Assembly: GCF_030384665.1 (NCBI RefSeq)
Contig: NC_083675.1
Location: 988,001-1,052,000, forward strand
DNA: 64,000 bases
Reading direction: 5' to 3'
Source: Lodderomyces elongisporus
Taxonomy: Eukaryota > Ascomycota > Pichiomycetes > Serinales > Debaryomycetaceae
The position numbers and the translations under genes are program-made. A model generated the notes under the pieces. The model searched no databases and was not told the origin of the DNA. It was given only the letters and a program-made list of their open reading frames with translations. Numbering within the stretch: the stretch's first letter is position 1; each line of letters opens with the position of its first letter. Of this stretch, positions 30,983 through 41,955 are shown one piece after another.

Positions 30983-32944
30983 TCACAAGTATTCCTCAGA
31001 GTCGAATGTGTGGAGTAGTGTTACTTGCTTTTGTTTTGCGTTGAAAATGAGAAATCTCGTTCTGGTACTGTATATGTTGGCATCGGTGAAGGTGAAGAAT
31101 TTTTCTAAACAAGAATGGATTGATAACTTGCTACATTTGTTTGAATGTCGAAACTCTTCTCGAATGGAGATGAGCTTCTCTTCTACATATTGTAGCTCAA
31201 ACAAAGAGTCGACTTGTTTGTAGAAGAAGAATGCACATTGTGCAAGGATTTCCATAGATTCCTGATACGATCCGAAACATGTGGCTATTTTCTCGCTTTT
31301 TAAATGATTTAATAGTTGTAAAATACCATCAGCCAAGTCAAGGTATAAACACTTGTTAAACAACAATTGATTTGATATGTCAGTTGGCAATTTTATTGCG
31401 AATAGATATCTAGCATATAATTTCAAATATTCCATACCCGTCTTAAAATCATTAACCTCACTGCTTGCCACTAGTAATCTTTGCACAATCAAGTTGAAAG
31501 GAAAGGTGTATATTTGAAACACTTTTTTTCGCATTACTTCATCTATCAAGATCTTGATTGTTTCAATTTTTTTTTCAGGTATGCAAAAATCATCTATTGC
31601 TCTATCAAGCATCTTGACTAATGAAGCTGTTCCAAAATTTCCAGTTAAACTTTTGAATTCCATATGCAATCGATTGACAAAAGCTTCAACTTCGGAGTCT
31701 TTATATGATTTTGAACTGTATATAAGAGCGATGAAAAAATTGCGAATTTGAAATTGTCGGATGTACAACTCGTTATCAAATTGTTTACAGCATTTTGAAC
31801 AGCTAGTTTCCCTGATTATTGTATTTGGTGCGCTTAAAACAACACTTAGGCTTGGTGACTTGATAGGGTTGAAACAAGAGTTGCATTGCATAGTGAAGAA
31901 AATGTCACATTTCAGATTGCATAGTGGGCATTTGCATCTAAAGAAATACCTCGAGAATAGCTGAACTTGGCGTAATTCGGTTGGTATGCCTGAAGCAATA
32001 TAATTGACCGTGATCTCATCACCTGCATTGATTGGTAAAGTATTTATCAAACGATAGCATCCGTATTCTGTTTCAACCTGACAGGAGTTGGGCATACAAC
32101 TGTGATTTATCATGGAAAATTGAGGGTCCAAATTGTATCCCACGATTCTGAATTTGTAATCTACCAATGTGTTGCAATTGATAAAGATTAAATTAACAAA
32201 GTTTTCCAAAAACTTCCAATTGCATTTTGCAATTTTGATATTTCCTCTTTTATAAGCCACCAATGCGGGATGAAAGTCGACAAAAAAAGAAAGCATGATT
32301 TGAACCAACACATTTTTTATCTTATCCCTTTTGCGACACATTTGCTTATCACATTTAATTTGCAGATGGTGAGTGCATAAATTATTGATCTTGTATGCAA
32401 ATTCGGCATCTTCGAGATAATTGAAGAGTGTAACAATTGAAAGGTTCAAGATTGCAACCTCAGTTTCGTGTAATTCATCAGTCTTGGCGAAAGGTGCTAA
32501 AATCTGTTGATAGTGTTTTATATACGGTATTGCATTTCTGGTTGCCACGGGATTGCAAAATGATACAGATAGTGTTGAAATGTCCATCAAATTTGAACCC
32601 ACTTTAAAATATCGACGTGACTCAATTCCTCTATTTCCTGGATTGAGCTCTTTTCCTATCACTTGGATTTTGTCATTGGAGATTGTATCGTAAAACTTTT
32701 TTTTGGAGTTTTCCTTAATGGGGAAATTGTAGAACACTTGAGTTAATTTGTCGTATAATCTTTGCTTCCAATAATCATTCACACTTGGTATACTTGAGAC
32801 TTCTAATAGGTTTGGAAAGTTGCGACCATGAAGGATTGTCATAATTTGGGGTGTATGGCACTGGGTTTGATTGTGGAGCTCATAGTAGTTTAAAAGTGGT
32901 CGTTTCAGCGCTGATAATAAACCGAAACTCAGTTTTGCAACCAA
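30983..32944 (-). CDS. SMYD/Set5-6-type SET-domain protein
   Basis: A 653-residue putative lysine methyltransferase. The SET core is read as INHSCMPNSC (about residues 278-287, the cofactor and pseudoknot motif), then GDEITVNY (about 308), then the post-SET zinc ligands RYFFRCKCPLC. This order is that of SMYD and yeast Set5/Set6 proteins. A second Cys group downstream (CNSC ... CSKC) suggests another zinc site. The region before the core is long and helical, with a CDKQMCRKRDK segment where SMYD proteins carry the MYND insert, but I do not see a full MYND finger. The C-terminal 250 residues look all-helical, as in SMYD C-terminal domains. It is AT-rich and low in conserved-gene codon bias, so weakly expressed. 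Substrate unknown; Set6 is a possible relative. Confidence 0.8.
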   Translation of the reverse strand: MVAKLSFGLLSALKRPLLNYYELHNQTQCHTPQIMTILHGRNFPNLLEVSSIPSVNDYWKQRLYDKLTQVFYNFPIKENSKKKFYDTISNDKIQVIGKELNPGNRGIESRRYFKVGSNLMDISTLSVSFCNPVATRNAIPYIKHYQQILAPFAKTDELHETEVAILNLSIVTLFNYLEDAEFAYKINNLCTHHLQIKCDKQMCRKRDKIKNVLVQIMLSFFVDFHPALVAYKRGNIKIAKCNWKFLENFVNLIFINCNTLVDYKFRIVGYNLDPQFSMINHSCMPNSCQVETEYGCYRLINTLPINAGDEITVNYIASGIPTELRQVQLFSRYFFRCKCPLCNLKCDIFFTMQCNSCFNPIKSPSLSVVLSAPNTIIRETSCSKCCKQFDNELYIRQFQIRNFFIALIYSSKSYKDSEVEAFVNRLHMEFKSLTGNFGTASLVKMLDRAIDDFCIPEKKIETIKILIDEVMRKKVFQIYTFPFNLIVQRLLVASSEVNDFKTGMEYLKLYARYLFAIKLPTDISNQLLFNKCLYLDLADGILQLLNHLKSEKIATCFGSYQESMEILAQCAFFFYKQVDSLFELQYVEEKLISIREEFRHSNKCSKLSIHSCLEKFFTFTDANIYSTRTRFLIFNAKQKQVTLLHTFDSEEYL

Positions 32945-33430
32945 ATTAAAATAAATTTAGTTGCCATTTTTTTCATATCTTGCAACCAAAGTAAAAACAT
33001 TATTAGCAAGAACTTTCTATTTTCAAAAATTAAGAAGTTATCGATATTATGAACAGCAGCAAACAACACAAGAATCAATTGCATTTACAACAATTTTAGT
33101 CAGTCCTGGTGAGTACTTTATAATCTAATTGAACTTTTCTAGTTGTATAATTAACTACTAACAGACCTTTCCTTTGTAACCTATGGAGATGGGCAACGAT
33201 CACGAAAATTTAACATTCCAACTGACTTTTCAATCATAATAGAGTTTGACGAGGTTGTAAAGTGCACATTATAATGGCTCCAACATGTGCTGGCAAAAAA
33301 CAGTAGGTCTACAGTTTAATAGGGGTTCCTCACACTATTTGCATGCCTGGAAATTAAAGAAAAAAGAAACTTTTCACTCAAATCTGACTTCACTAGGAAT
33401 ACCAACACTAATCCATAAATAAATGAAGTG

Positions 33431-33541
33431 TTAGGGAAAAGAGGAAGAAGGAGAAAGGAAAGGGGAAAAAGGAAAAAGGAAAGGGGAAAGAAGAAAAAGG
33501 AAAAAGGAATAAGGAAAGGGAAGGAAAAAGCAAAGGGAAAT
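33431..33541. repeat. Purine-only GAAAAAGG-rich block
   Basis: About 110 bp of nearly uninterrupted A/G on the plus strand, built from GGAAAAAGG and GGGAAAG units. Such polypurine tracts are typical nucleosome-poor promoter DNA. Confidence 0.85.
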
Positions 33542-34394
33542 GGTTACAATACAAGAGATCAGTTTATAATTTTTAGTCAACAGGGATGTACTTTCAATTA
33601 TGAATATCAACAGAGAAATGTTTTCAAATTAATCACATTCTATGTCATGCCACGTGGACTTGAGTTTTTATTTCATATATACTATGAAATTAATCGCTTT
33701 GTTGTCGGAACTAAATACTTTTTAATTGAATGAACGGTTGGTACTCCGTGCAAGTGTTGAATAAAACACTCATTTTCATATAAAATTTTGGCTTATATCA
33801 ATTATAATGATAATTCATATTCCGTTGATAAATTATACTTTGGCTGTGTCGGGTCACAAAAAATGATAAAAGGTATAGTTTATGTCCAAAGGAGATGCAA
33901 ATGAGCTTTTATAAGAAGATTTTTCCTACCATCCTAGATATTGAAAACAAAACCCTCCAAACTAATTCAATATATATATATATATATATAAATATACAAA
34001 CTCATATATATACACGTTATAAAGAAGCAATTACCGCGGTTTAATGATTTCAAAAATTTGAAAGTTTCACATTTTAATCAACAAGAATCTATTTGTTCAA
34101 ATATCAAAAACAATAAAGAATCTAAAAAAAAACAACAGCAATCGGGTCAAATCAAACGGTCTCTCCACGCTTGGTATATGTCTTTCTATTAAAATGTGTT
34201 GTGATTGGATTTTTAACAGCTTATTATAGATTTTCAAATCACTCCTTCCTATCCTTTTCTTTTCCTCTGTGAAACCATTGGATCATGGAAACCACTCTAT
34301 AGAAATTCTATTGACAGTGGTTTTGTGCATTGCAGCTTATCGCCATACCCTGGACGTTATACCAGCCGCAAATTGTTCACATAAATTACAATGA

Positions 34395-34400
<6 letters not shown>

Positions 34401-34439
<39 letters not shown>
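34401..34439. repeat. (CT)10(AT)n dinucleotide tract
   Basis: Twenty bases of CT followed by about nineteen of AT. Confidence 0.95.
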
Positions 34440-35324
34440 AACCCAACGTTTGTTCCTTCACTTGTAAAAATAAAGAAATCTCATCCATACACATTGATTA
34501 ATTACTCAAACTCTGGATTGTCTCATTCACCAATGACGTCTAGAATGCTTTGCACAAACCATTTACAACTGGTAACCCATTAAGTTTACCTTAAACTCGC
34601 GTTCACCTTCGTCTATCCGAGTTCACGACGACTGTTAGTATTACTATTACTATTACTATTACTACTACAACAACAAAAACAACAACAACACTAAAAAAAA
34701 ATTAATATGGACACACGTGTTTGCAACTTCATATGAAAACGAAATGTAACCTTTAAAGGGGTATAATATTTGACATGCAATAATATTCCGTCATTTGCTA
34801 GACAACAAACGGCACGAAACCATATTGAACAAATGCAGATCCGTGGATAGTCCACTTTTTCTTTTTTCGTTTACTCTTTATTGTTCTTATACATCATTAG
34901 TTTGTGATCCTTTAGGAATTTATGGTTGCTAAGACGGCTTACTTTATCGCCCAAGCCTATTAACGAAACTTATTAACGGATTTCTTCATCATTGCAGTTT
35001 CCATTACTTTCACCATTACCGAAACGATTACTAAAGCCATTAACGAAGCCGATTACCTATGCCGATGCCGATGCCAGTTTCCGTGTCAGTATCCCAGCCG
35101 ATGCCCATGTGGGCATTTTTACTTTCTTGTTCCGATTTAGACTCAATATTCACACCAATTATATCTTTTTAATATACTAAAAAGCTATAAATAGAGTGGC
35201 CAATAATCTCCAGTTTCAAATTTATTTATTCCTTGGTTCATTTCGTATACTTTTCTTTTTGGTATTGAAATTTCCCTTCAAAGGTTCACTTATTAAAGTA
35301 GGGTTCACATATTCATATTGAACG

Positions 35325-37445
35325 ATGCTTGCAGTTTATGGACTTACAATCTTGTTAGTTGCTTTTGGCAAAATTGCAGTGGGGCACACAGTTCCTGGCT
35401 ACAATTCACTTCAGCGTCAAGGCAAGAGAGATACTACTCAGGACAAAACAGATGAAATTTTTAGAAACTTGCCTATACGTGATGCCGATTTCATCAATGT
35501 TCATTTGCGAAACTTGACGAGCTACAACACTACAAAGTGTGACAATTGTAAACACCGGGTCAGATATGCCCAATCCCTTCTTGATGAATACCCCGACCAG
35601 AGCCATCTTGTTACATTGCTTTTGTACAAGTACTGTGTAAAGACGGCAAAGAATCCTGACTCTTGTCTGTACACCGATTTTTTCATTACTACTGCATCCA
35701 AAAATGTTAATGAATACGGAGATCTTGATATCACCTCTGACACGGCAGTCAATTTTTTTGATAACGATTTCCAAAACGTTATTAGAAACTTTAATACCAG
35801 CAGTGAGTTGGATTTGGAATACTATTGTTACTTTAAAGGTCTGAAAGCTTGCCCTTTACCAGATTCACCGGATGTCGATGAAATGTTTGATGTTCAAAGT
35901 TGGTGGCCCGAAAAGAAGCCAGAATATAATTCACCTCCACAGTACAAAAATAATAGCGAAAGATTTAATGTTGTCCACATTACTGATTTCCATATCCAGC
36001 CTCGTTACGAAGTGGGCGAAGAGTCCAACTGTACAGAAGTTCCCTGTGGTATTCCAGAATCTTTTAACAAGGTTTTACCTGGTAAAGATTATAATTTCAC
36101 CACTTATTACAAGAACCTAGCACCTGGTTTTGAAGCATTCAACTTTTCGTTCTACCCTGATGCTAGATACGATGACCTTGACTATATTAAGGGAGAATAC
36201 TACGACTTCCCCAAGTACCGTGGTTTCAACTTTGCAAATGCTCCAGCTACACCATTTGGTGCTTATCTTTCTGATTCTCCCGAGTTATTGATGAATAATT
36301 CTTTAGCTGAAGTAGCCAGGTTCCATGCTGAAAAGGGTTTTGAATTGCTCTTATTCACCGGAGACTTGGTTGATCATGATGGTCTGCATTGCACTCCAGA
36401 ATTTACCAAAAACGCCGAGACATTGGCATTTACATTGATGAAAGATTATTTGGACAATATTCCCATCATGCCATCATTGGGCAATCATGATACTTTCCCA
36501 TATGCTCAAGTTGCACCTTTGGAGTTTGACCACAACCACTCGTACCAATACAACATTGACGACATGGTGAATCTTTGGATCAACAATGAATGGTTTGAAG
36601 GCAAAGATGCCAATGATTTAAAACAACATTATACTGGATTTTCATATGTGACCAACCGTGGCTTGAAAATAATTGCTTTGAATTCGAACCCGTACTATGT
36701 TGACAACTTGTGGGCTTTCCTTGACCAATCAACAAACCCTGACTTGTATGGAAACTGGAAGTTTTTGGTTGACGAATTGCTTGATTCAGAGCTGAAAGGT
36801 CAGAGAGTGTGGATCATGGCCCACATACCTCCAAACAATGCTGATGTATTACCCATACAGTCGAGAATCTTTGGTAAGATTGTTGAAAGATTTTCCCCAT
36901 ACACAATTGCAAATATGTTTTATGGACATACCCACAGAGACCAATTCACCATCTTGTATGCAAACAATGTCTCTGCTGCAGATGCTGTAGCCAGTGATGT
37001 TGTCAACATGGCATATATTGCACAAAGTGTAACACCATACACCAACTTTAATCCCTCGTGGAGATGGTACGAAGTCGAGCACGAAAGTTTTAACATAATC
37101 AATGCTTATAATTATTACACTCAGCTTAACGTAACATTCAACAATGGCGGAGAAGAACCTCAGTGGGAGCTTGAATATAGTGCTAGAGATGCGTACGACC
37201 CCGAGCATACTTGGCCAGAAGATGCTCCGTTGAATGGAACTTTTTTCCATGAATACGTTGCCTCTAGATTGTGGAACCTATCTGATGTGGAGTTCAATCA
37301 AGAATTTATGGGTTACAAGTACCGATTGAGTCCACTAACACCAAATTGTACTACACCAAATGGTACATTGTCTAATGTTTGCTACAATGACAACAATTGT
37401 TTTCTTTACTTTCATTCAGATGACAATATTAGATGTCAGAAGTAA
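35325..37445 (+). CDS. Secreted acid-sphingomyelinase-like phosphodiesterase
   Basis: A 706-residue calcineurin-fold metallophosphoesterase of the acid sphingomyelinase type. Order: signal peptide (1-20); a Lys-Arg pair at 34-35, a likely Kex2 site; a saposin-B-like segment with six-Cys spacing (about 71-115, KCDNC...YCVKTA...DSCLY); then the metal-site blocks DFH (about 220), GDLVDHD (345), GNHD (385), MAHIPP (498) and GHTHRD (533). These are the five di-zinc motifs of the family in correct order. More than ten N-glycosylation sequons and a Cys-rich C-terminus support secretion or vacuolar delivery. The substrate may be a sphingomyelin-like lipid, but yeasts make inositol-phosphoceramides, so a different phosphodiester is possible. 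Frame and motifs are intact. It converges on the RFX gene. Confidence 0.88.
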   Translation: MLAVYGLTILLVAFGKIAVGHTVPGYNSLQRQGKRDTTQDKTDEIFRNLPIRDADFINVHLRNLTSYNTTKCDNCKHRVRYAQSLLDEYPDQSHLVTLLLYKYCVKTAKNPDSCLYTDFFITTASKNVNEYGDLDITSDTAVNFFDNDFQNVIRNFNTSSELDLEYYCYFKGLKACPLPDSPDVDEMFDVQSWWPEKKPEYNSPPQYKNNSERFNVVHITDFHIQPRYEVGEESNCTEVPCGIPESFNKVLPGKDYNFTTYYKNLAPGFEAFNFSFYPDARYDDLDYIKGEYYDFPKYRGFNFANAPATPFGAYLSDSPELLMNNSLAEVARFHAEKGFELLLFTGDLVDHDGLHCTPEFTKNAETLAFTLMKDYLDNIPIMPSLGNHDTFPYAQVAPLEFDHNHSYQYNIDDMVNLWINNEWFEGKDANDLKQHYTGFSYVTNRGLKIIALNSNPYYVDNLWAFLDQSTNPDLYGNWKFLVDELLDSELKGQRVWIMAHIPPNNADVLPIQSRIFGKIVERFSPYTIANMFYGHTHRDQFTILYANNVSAADAVASDVVNMAYIAQSVTPYTNFNPSWRWYEVEHESFNIINAYNYYTQLNVTFNNGGEEPQWELEYSARDAYDPEHTWPEDAPLNGTFFHEYVASRLWNLSDVEFNQEFMGYKYRLSPLTPNCTTPNGTLSNVCYNDNNCFLYFHSDDNIRCQK

Positions 37446-37915
37446 TTTGCTTTTGTCATTTGTTTTTTTTTTCCTCAGCAGAACCCTTTGTTTTCATTTC
37501 TTGTTTTCAACTTTTGTTTTCAGTTTTGGATTGCATTATGAAATTTGTGCAGTTTTGTAGTGCTTCTCGTTAAATAAAATGGAAAAATAACAACAATTTA
37601 TGTATCTTCTTTTTAATAAATCAAATGTTTTTTCCCCCCACTATTCTTATAAAGTAAAAAGTTGAGCTATTGGTATTTGAAATAGCTCAGGTTGTATTAC
37701 TTCAAGAAGTACTCTTTAATATTTTAAATCGAAATTAGAGAAACTGTGAACTTCTCTTCTAGTTCCATTTTTTGACAATTTTGAAAAAGAACTCTTTATT
37801 AAAAAAAAATCTATTAAATATGCACGACTTGTATGATGGTTACCAAAATACAATTAAAAATATGCAAATAAGCTATCACAAGCTGGTCTTGGGCTTTCAT
37901 CGACAAAGTCAAAAT
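37446..37915. other. Convergent 3' region
   Basis: Shared 3' flank of the sphingomyelinase-like and RFX genes. AT-rich with T-runs; no gene seen. Confidence 0.65.
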
Positions 37916-40900
37916 TCAGTATTTTTCTCGATAGATGGGCCCGGGATTTTCTTGTCGTACCTTTAAATTGCTTTGTTTGAAATCCATCCCCTCTTCCTCT
38001 TCTTCCTTTTCCTTTTCCTCCTCGATTACTTGCAGACTGGGGTCTTCTCTATTGAGCGATGTTGGAATTTTTTCATCAAAATCGAATGATGTTTCCAACA
38101 AGTCAATTGCTCCAAACGAAATATCATGACTAATTGATGTAGATCCGTAAGCAGGGACAGCTTGACCAAAAGAAAGACGATTAGCCGGGTGTGTAACATT
38201 CTTCGGTTGCAGTGAAAACAAGGATGATGGGCGATAGCGTTGTTGATGAAGTTGACTATGATGAGAATGAGACAGAGAATATTGCCGATGAGATTTAAAT
38301 TCTTCTTGGTAAAATCCTCCTAGCTCCAATATTAATGCAAGGTACTCATCAATCCAGCACCTCACAATCCACCAAGCTCCAAAACCTTCACCGCTGGACA
38401 AACTAATTTCTCTCAAGCATGTTGTGAGAAAATTGGACGTGAGTAATAAGAAAAGTCTTTCATTAACTTCAGGAAACCGGCCAGGAAGGCTGGCAACAAA
38501 GTCAGCCACGTTTCTCATAATCACGGCTACACGGGCTGTTTCTGTTGGAATCCCTGACAAAGATAACGAAGATGAAGAAGAAGCAGAAGATGAAGCCGAA
38601 ACAGAAACAGAAGAGAATGGACGATGTGCTATATTAACTTTGAGCAAATCGCTGACTTCTGTTGACATGATGCGTATAAGTGTATTTGAAGTTGTCTCAT
38701 GACACGGCATTTCTCTTGATATAATCTCAGCAAAGTCCAATTTATTCCAGTCATGTAACATGGTGGATATCTCATTTTCGTCATTTAAAATTCGCGAAGC
38801 TGGTTGTCCAGTTTCCAAGTTTTTGATAATCCGATTGAGCAAATTGACAAAGTACTTGGCAAACTTCAATTTCATAAAGATAAAACTTCTTGGAATCTTG
38901 TTGTTGGTAATAATGCTGTTGGACAAGTTTTTTAAAAAAGTTTGTGAGACTTGCTTCAACTGATCAATTGTTTCCAACGGAATTTGAAACTGCAAATGCA
39001 ACTTGGACAACATACGGATCATTTTTTTGTACATCAACAAATCACAACTTTTGACCCATTCCAATACCGACTCATTTGTGTAAAGTTTGAAAACAGGCGC
39101 AGTGAGTATACTATTGAAGGTGTTGAATGAAGCAAAAAGTTTCTTTAAATGCATATATCGCAAAGCTTCAAAAACCGTATTGACGTGCACTTTGTATAAA
39201 GAGTGCAAGGTATCTGCCAAGTCGCGGTCTGCATCAGCTGGTAGAAATGGATATATGCTTGGAAGAATTATCGGTGAGTATGGATACGATTCAGGTGCAA
39301 CCAGCAGGTCACCTAGTAATTTGAATAGATCAGGTATATATTTCATGTGCCCAACCAGTGGTAACTGATCTGTAAATGATGCAGAGACTTTTATTTTTGG
39401 TGAATTTATTGGTGTGTATGAAGGGGTTTGTACATGCAGCAGAGTGAGGTTCGAAGGGTCTTCATAGGATGCAGATGAGTTGGCAGATGAGTATGGTGAA
39501 TGTGTCACAGTTGTATATGCGGTTTGGTGTTGCTGAGCTTGCGTATCAACAAACGGCTGGCTTTCATTTTCGATTTCAATTTTACTTTTGTTCTTGCTTT
39601 GGGCTTGGCGCTGGAGTTGCAACATTTGCAGCTGCATGTTTTGATCGCCTTTTAGTTTGATACCGCAATAATGGTATTTAGACTGGCCTCTCATACCTAG
39701 TCTTCTTGTGGTAATATTGGGGTACAATATTTTCACCAATTTCCCAAAGCTGGCAGGAGACAATGGAGATAAGCCATAGTCAGCACATACTTGAACATAT
39801 CGTGCGTATATTCGGTTCCTAGGTATTACTGCTGTAGGTGAAATTTCGCAGGAATTGAGAAGCCAAATCATTCCAAAAAGCAGTCTTTGTGTTTCTTTAT
39901 TATTATTTGGATCTGAAGATGCTGGTACGGAAGACGATATAACAGACAGAGAACCCATTGCTTCACCGCTACCACTATTCAGTGCTCCCAAAGATGTGTT
40001 GATGTTGAACAGCGATGAATCGTTTTCCAATACTTTGATTCTGTATGCCAATTCTTCTAATGGGGTATTTAATTTCGCCAACGCCAATTGTTTCAAGTCA
40101 AATTCAGAAGTATTAGAAGGAGTTCCAACTGAAAACCCAGAAGAGTTAATCAAAGTGCCCGATCGTCTGTGTTTTTTAGTTGGGGTTTTATCTTGTATGT
40201 CTTCATCATCGTCATGAGCGCGTACATTCACAGGATTACCATAATCATCGCCTCTTTCTGCTAATTCAAAAGCTCCACTTTCTGGTAAGGACTGTAGCGT
40301 TGTATATCGAGTAGGTATATAAGATGTAGAGTGATGCAACGAATGGCCAGGGTACTGCGGAAGACTGCGTTCATGAACTGGTTTTGAACTTGAACCTGAA
40401 CCAGAACCTGAATCTGCACCAGAACTTGCACCAGAAACAAAATTTAAACCTAAACCCAAGCCTAAACCTAAACCTAAGCCTAAGTTTGTGTTTGTGTTTG
40501 AGTTTGAACTGGGGCCTGCTTGATGGTGTGGTATAGGTTCTGTCTGTGCGAATGGCAGGTGGTAGCTTAGCTGCGGCTGAGTATTAGTCGATCCTATTTG
40601 TACTTGTGATTGTGATGATAAGGGAATATTATAGCTCAGTAGTTGCGGCTGTTGCACCAATGACTCCAGCCCCGTGCTTTCAGCTCTTTGATGCAAATAT
40701 GGATTACCCGAGAAAAATTGTGGTTGGTTAGCATAAAGGTTATGGAATTGCGGTAAATATGGTTGTTCTACACGTGACGTATTTTGATTTATCGTTTGAT
40801 AATCTGTAGTAGTTGAGGCAAACTGGGGCTCCGAGGTTGTGGTAATGTCTGCGCTGGAAGATGGCAAGGAATTGGATCTAGTATTGGGGTCCACGTTTTG

Positions 40901-40972
40901 TTGATGATATATCTGCTGCAGCTGAGATGGCTGCTGATCCTGAGGTGAGGTATTTTGGTTGTCAGGGTTCAT
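37916..40972 (-). CDS. RFX1: RFX-family transcription factor
   Basis: A 1018-residue regulator with the winged-helix RFX DNA-binding domain at about residues 360-440: WLLNSCEISPTAVIPRNRIY, then SPASFGKLVKILYPNITTRRLGMRGQSKYHY, the hallmark of the fold. The C-terminal half (about 540-900) is the long helical region shared by fungal RFX proteins. The N-terminal 350 residues are Gln/Ser/Asn-rich and disordered, with a (Gly-Leu)n run at about 168-177 encoded by GGTTTAGG repeats and a Gly-Ser run. In S. cerevisiae Rfx1/Crt1 represses DNA-damage-inducible genes such as RNR by recruiting Tup1-Ssn6. C. albicans has two RFX genes, so paralogue choice rests on remembered gene order and is less sure than the family. 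The upstream region carries an X-box half site close to the start. Confidence 0.9.
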   Translation of the reverse strand: MNPDNQNTSPQDQQPSQLQQIYHQQNVDPNTRSNSLPSSSADITTTSEPQFASTTTDYQTINQNTSRVEQPYLPQFHNLYANQPQFFSGNPYLHQRAESTGLESLVQQPQLLSYNIPLSSQSQVQIGSTNTQPQLSYHLPFAQTEPIPHHQAGPSSNSNTNTNLGLGLGLGLGLGLNFVSGASSGADSGSGSGSSSKPVHERSLPQYPGHSLHHSTSYIPTRYTTLQSLPESGAFELAERGDDYGNPVNVRAHDDDEDIQDKTPTKKHRRSGTLINSSGFSVGTPSNTSEFDLKQLALAKLNTPLEELAYRIKVLENDSSLFNINTSLGALNSGSGEAMGSLSVISSSVPASSDPNNNKETQRLLFGMIWLLNSCEISPTAVIPRNRIYARYVQVCADYGLSPLSPASFGKLVKILYPNITTRRLGMRGQSKYHYCGIKLKGDQNMQLQMLQLQRQAQSKNKSKIEIENESQPFVDTQAQQHQTAYTTVTHSPYSSANSSASYEDPSNLTLLHVQTPSYTPINSPKIKVSASFTDQLPLVGHMKYIPDLFKLLGDLLVAPESYPYSPIILPSIYPFLPADADRDLADTLHSLYKVHVNTVFEALRYMHLKKLFASFNTFNSILTAPVFKLYTNESVLEWVKSCDLLMYKKMIRMLSKLHLQFQIPLETIDQLKQVSQTFLKNLSNSIITNNKIPRSFIFMKLKFAKYFVNLLNRIIKNLETGQPASRILNDENEISTMLHDWNKLDFAEIISREMPCHETTSNTLIRIMSTEVSDLLKVNIAHRPFSSVSVSASSSASSSSSLSLSGIPTETARVAVIMRNVADFVASLPGRFPEVNERLFLLLTSNFLTTCLREISLSSGEGFGAWWIVRCWIDEYLALILELGGFYQEEFKSHRQYSLSHSHHSQLHQQRYRPSSLFSLQPKNVTHPANRLSFGQAVPAYGSTSISHDISFGAIDLLETSFDFDEKIPTSLNREDPSLQVIEEEKEKEEEEEGMDFKQSNLKVRQENPGPIYREKY

Positions 40973-41018
40973 GAAACCATGGATCTAAAGGGTGTGCAAA
41001 TGAGGAGCAGGCCTGGCG

Positions 41019-41026
41019 ATGGCAAC
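41019..41026. promoter_or_regulatory. X-box half site ATGGCAAC upstream of the RFX gene
   Basis: GGCAAC is the conserved half of the RFX X-box (GTNRCC-N-RGYAAC). It lies about 47-54 bp before the RFX start codon. The left half is not a match, so this is only a half site; Crt1 represses its own gene in S. cerevisiae, which makes it of interest. Confidence 0.3.
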
Positions 41027-41239
41027 AGTAATTGTATTAGTACTAGTGACAGCAATTGATGTTGTTGTTGTTGTAGTAATAGTATTAGTAGTAGGGTGAA
41101 GCTAATGTGATAATGGAATAAAGCGATTAATCAACAAAACGTGTATATCATCAAGAACTGAAAATCGGATGGAGAGGGAAGGGCAAAGGGTAAAAGATGC
41201 AAAAAAAAAAATGGATAAACTTCTTTTTCTTTTACAAGC

Positions 41240-41284
41240 GAAGGGGAAAGGGAAAGGGAAAGGGGAAGGGAAAGGGAAAAGGAA
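41240..41284. repeat. GGGAAA-type polypurine repeat
   Basis: Forty-five bases of GGGAAA/GGGGAAG units, purine-only, 270 bp upstream of the RFX start. Confidence 0.9.
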
Positions 41285-41530
41285 GGTGGATGCAATTTCT
41301 CAATGACAAAATTGTTGTAATGAAGTGGCGTGAAAGACAGAGTTGATGAAACACTTTTGTTTATCAGTCTATTTGTCTCCTTTCACTATATGAACACAAG
41401 TATATTAATTGGCGGTTGCGTGTTTTGTCTTGTTTTGGGAAAGTAAGGATGGAGCCAAACTTTGGAAAGGAAGGGTCTCTATTTCTCACAAACACACTTC
41501 TTATAAAACCTCTTTGTTAATCAATGGTAG

Positions 41531-41600
41531 TATAACTCTGTATACCTCTGTATACCTCTGTATAACTCTGTCTAGCACTGTGTAGCTCTATATAGCTTTG
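41531..41600. repeat. 10-bp-period tandem repeat, TATACCTCTG type, 7 units
   Basis: Seven units of exactly 10 bp with consensus TATA(A/C)CTCTG, decaying towards the right end. Unrelated in half its bases to the 14421-14500 array but with the same period and the same GTATA core. Confidence 0.95.
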
Positions 41601-41955
41601 CAAACCCTTGTGACAATTGTCCCACTTTATTTCTTTTCCCAAAAGGAAAAAGAGGGTGATAATTCATTTTATAATATATAGTATCTTCATTTCAAAAAAA
41701 AAAAAAAAAAAGAAGGTGTTGGGGACTCCCTTTTGTTGGTTTATTTTTTATTTTTTTATTCATTTTTCTTCTTCGAGGATAGTAGTTTATTGATTAGGCA
41801 ATAAATCTCACCAATTGCATTTTTGTTTGTAATTTCACCACATTGAAAATAAAATATCACAACTCAATCAAAAGTGGAAATCAAAAGATAAATAACAATA
41901 TGAAATAATTCTTTGTTTTCGTTTATCCTTTATCCTCTATCCCCTTTGCTCTGTC

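Larger units (their letters stand above)
32945..35324. other. Divergent gene-free region between the SET gene and the sphingomyelinase-like gene
   Basis: 2.4 kb with no believable gene. A GAAAAAGG purine-rich block (33431-33541) keeps a meaningless open frame. Other contents are (AT)n at 33969-33990, (CT)n(AT)n at 34401-34439, (ACT)n at 34636-34665, and GATGCCGATGCC-type short repeats at 35060-35105. It should contain both promoters. Confidence 0.6.

Noticed and set aside
33428..33733. 101-codon open frame, Lys/Arg/Gly-rich
   Set aside because: Driven by the purine-only GAAAAAGG block; the remainder has no protein character.
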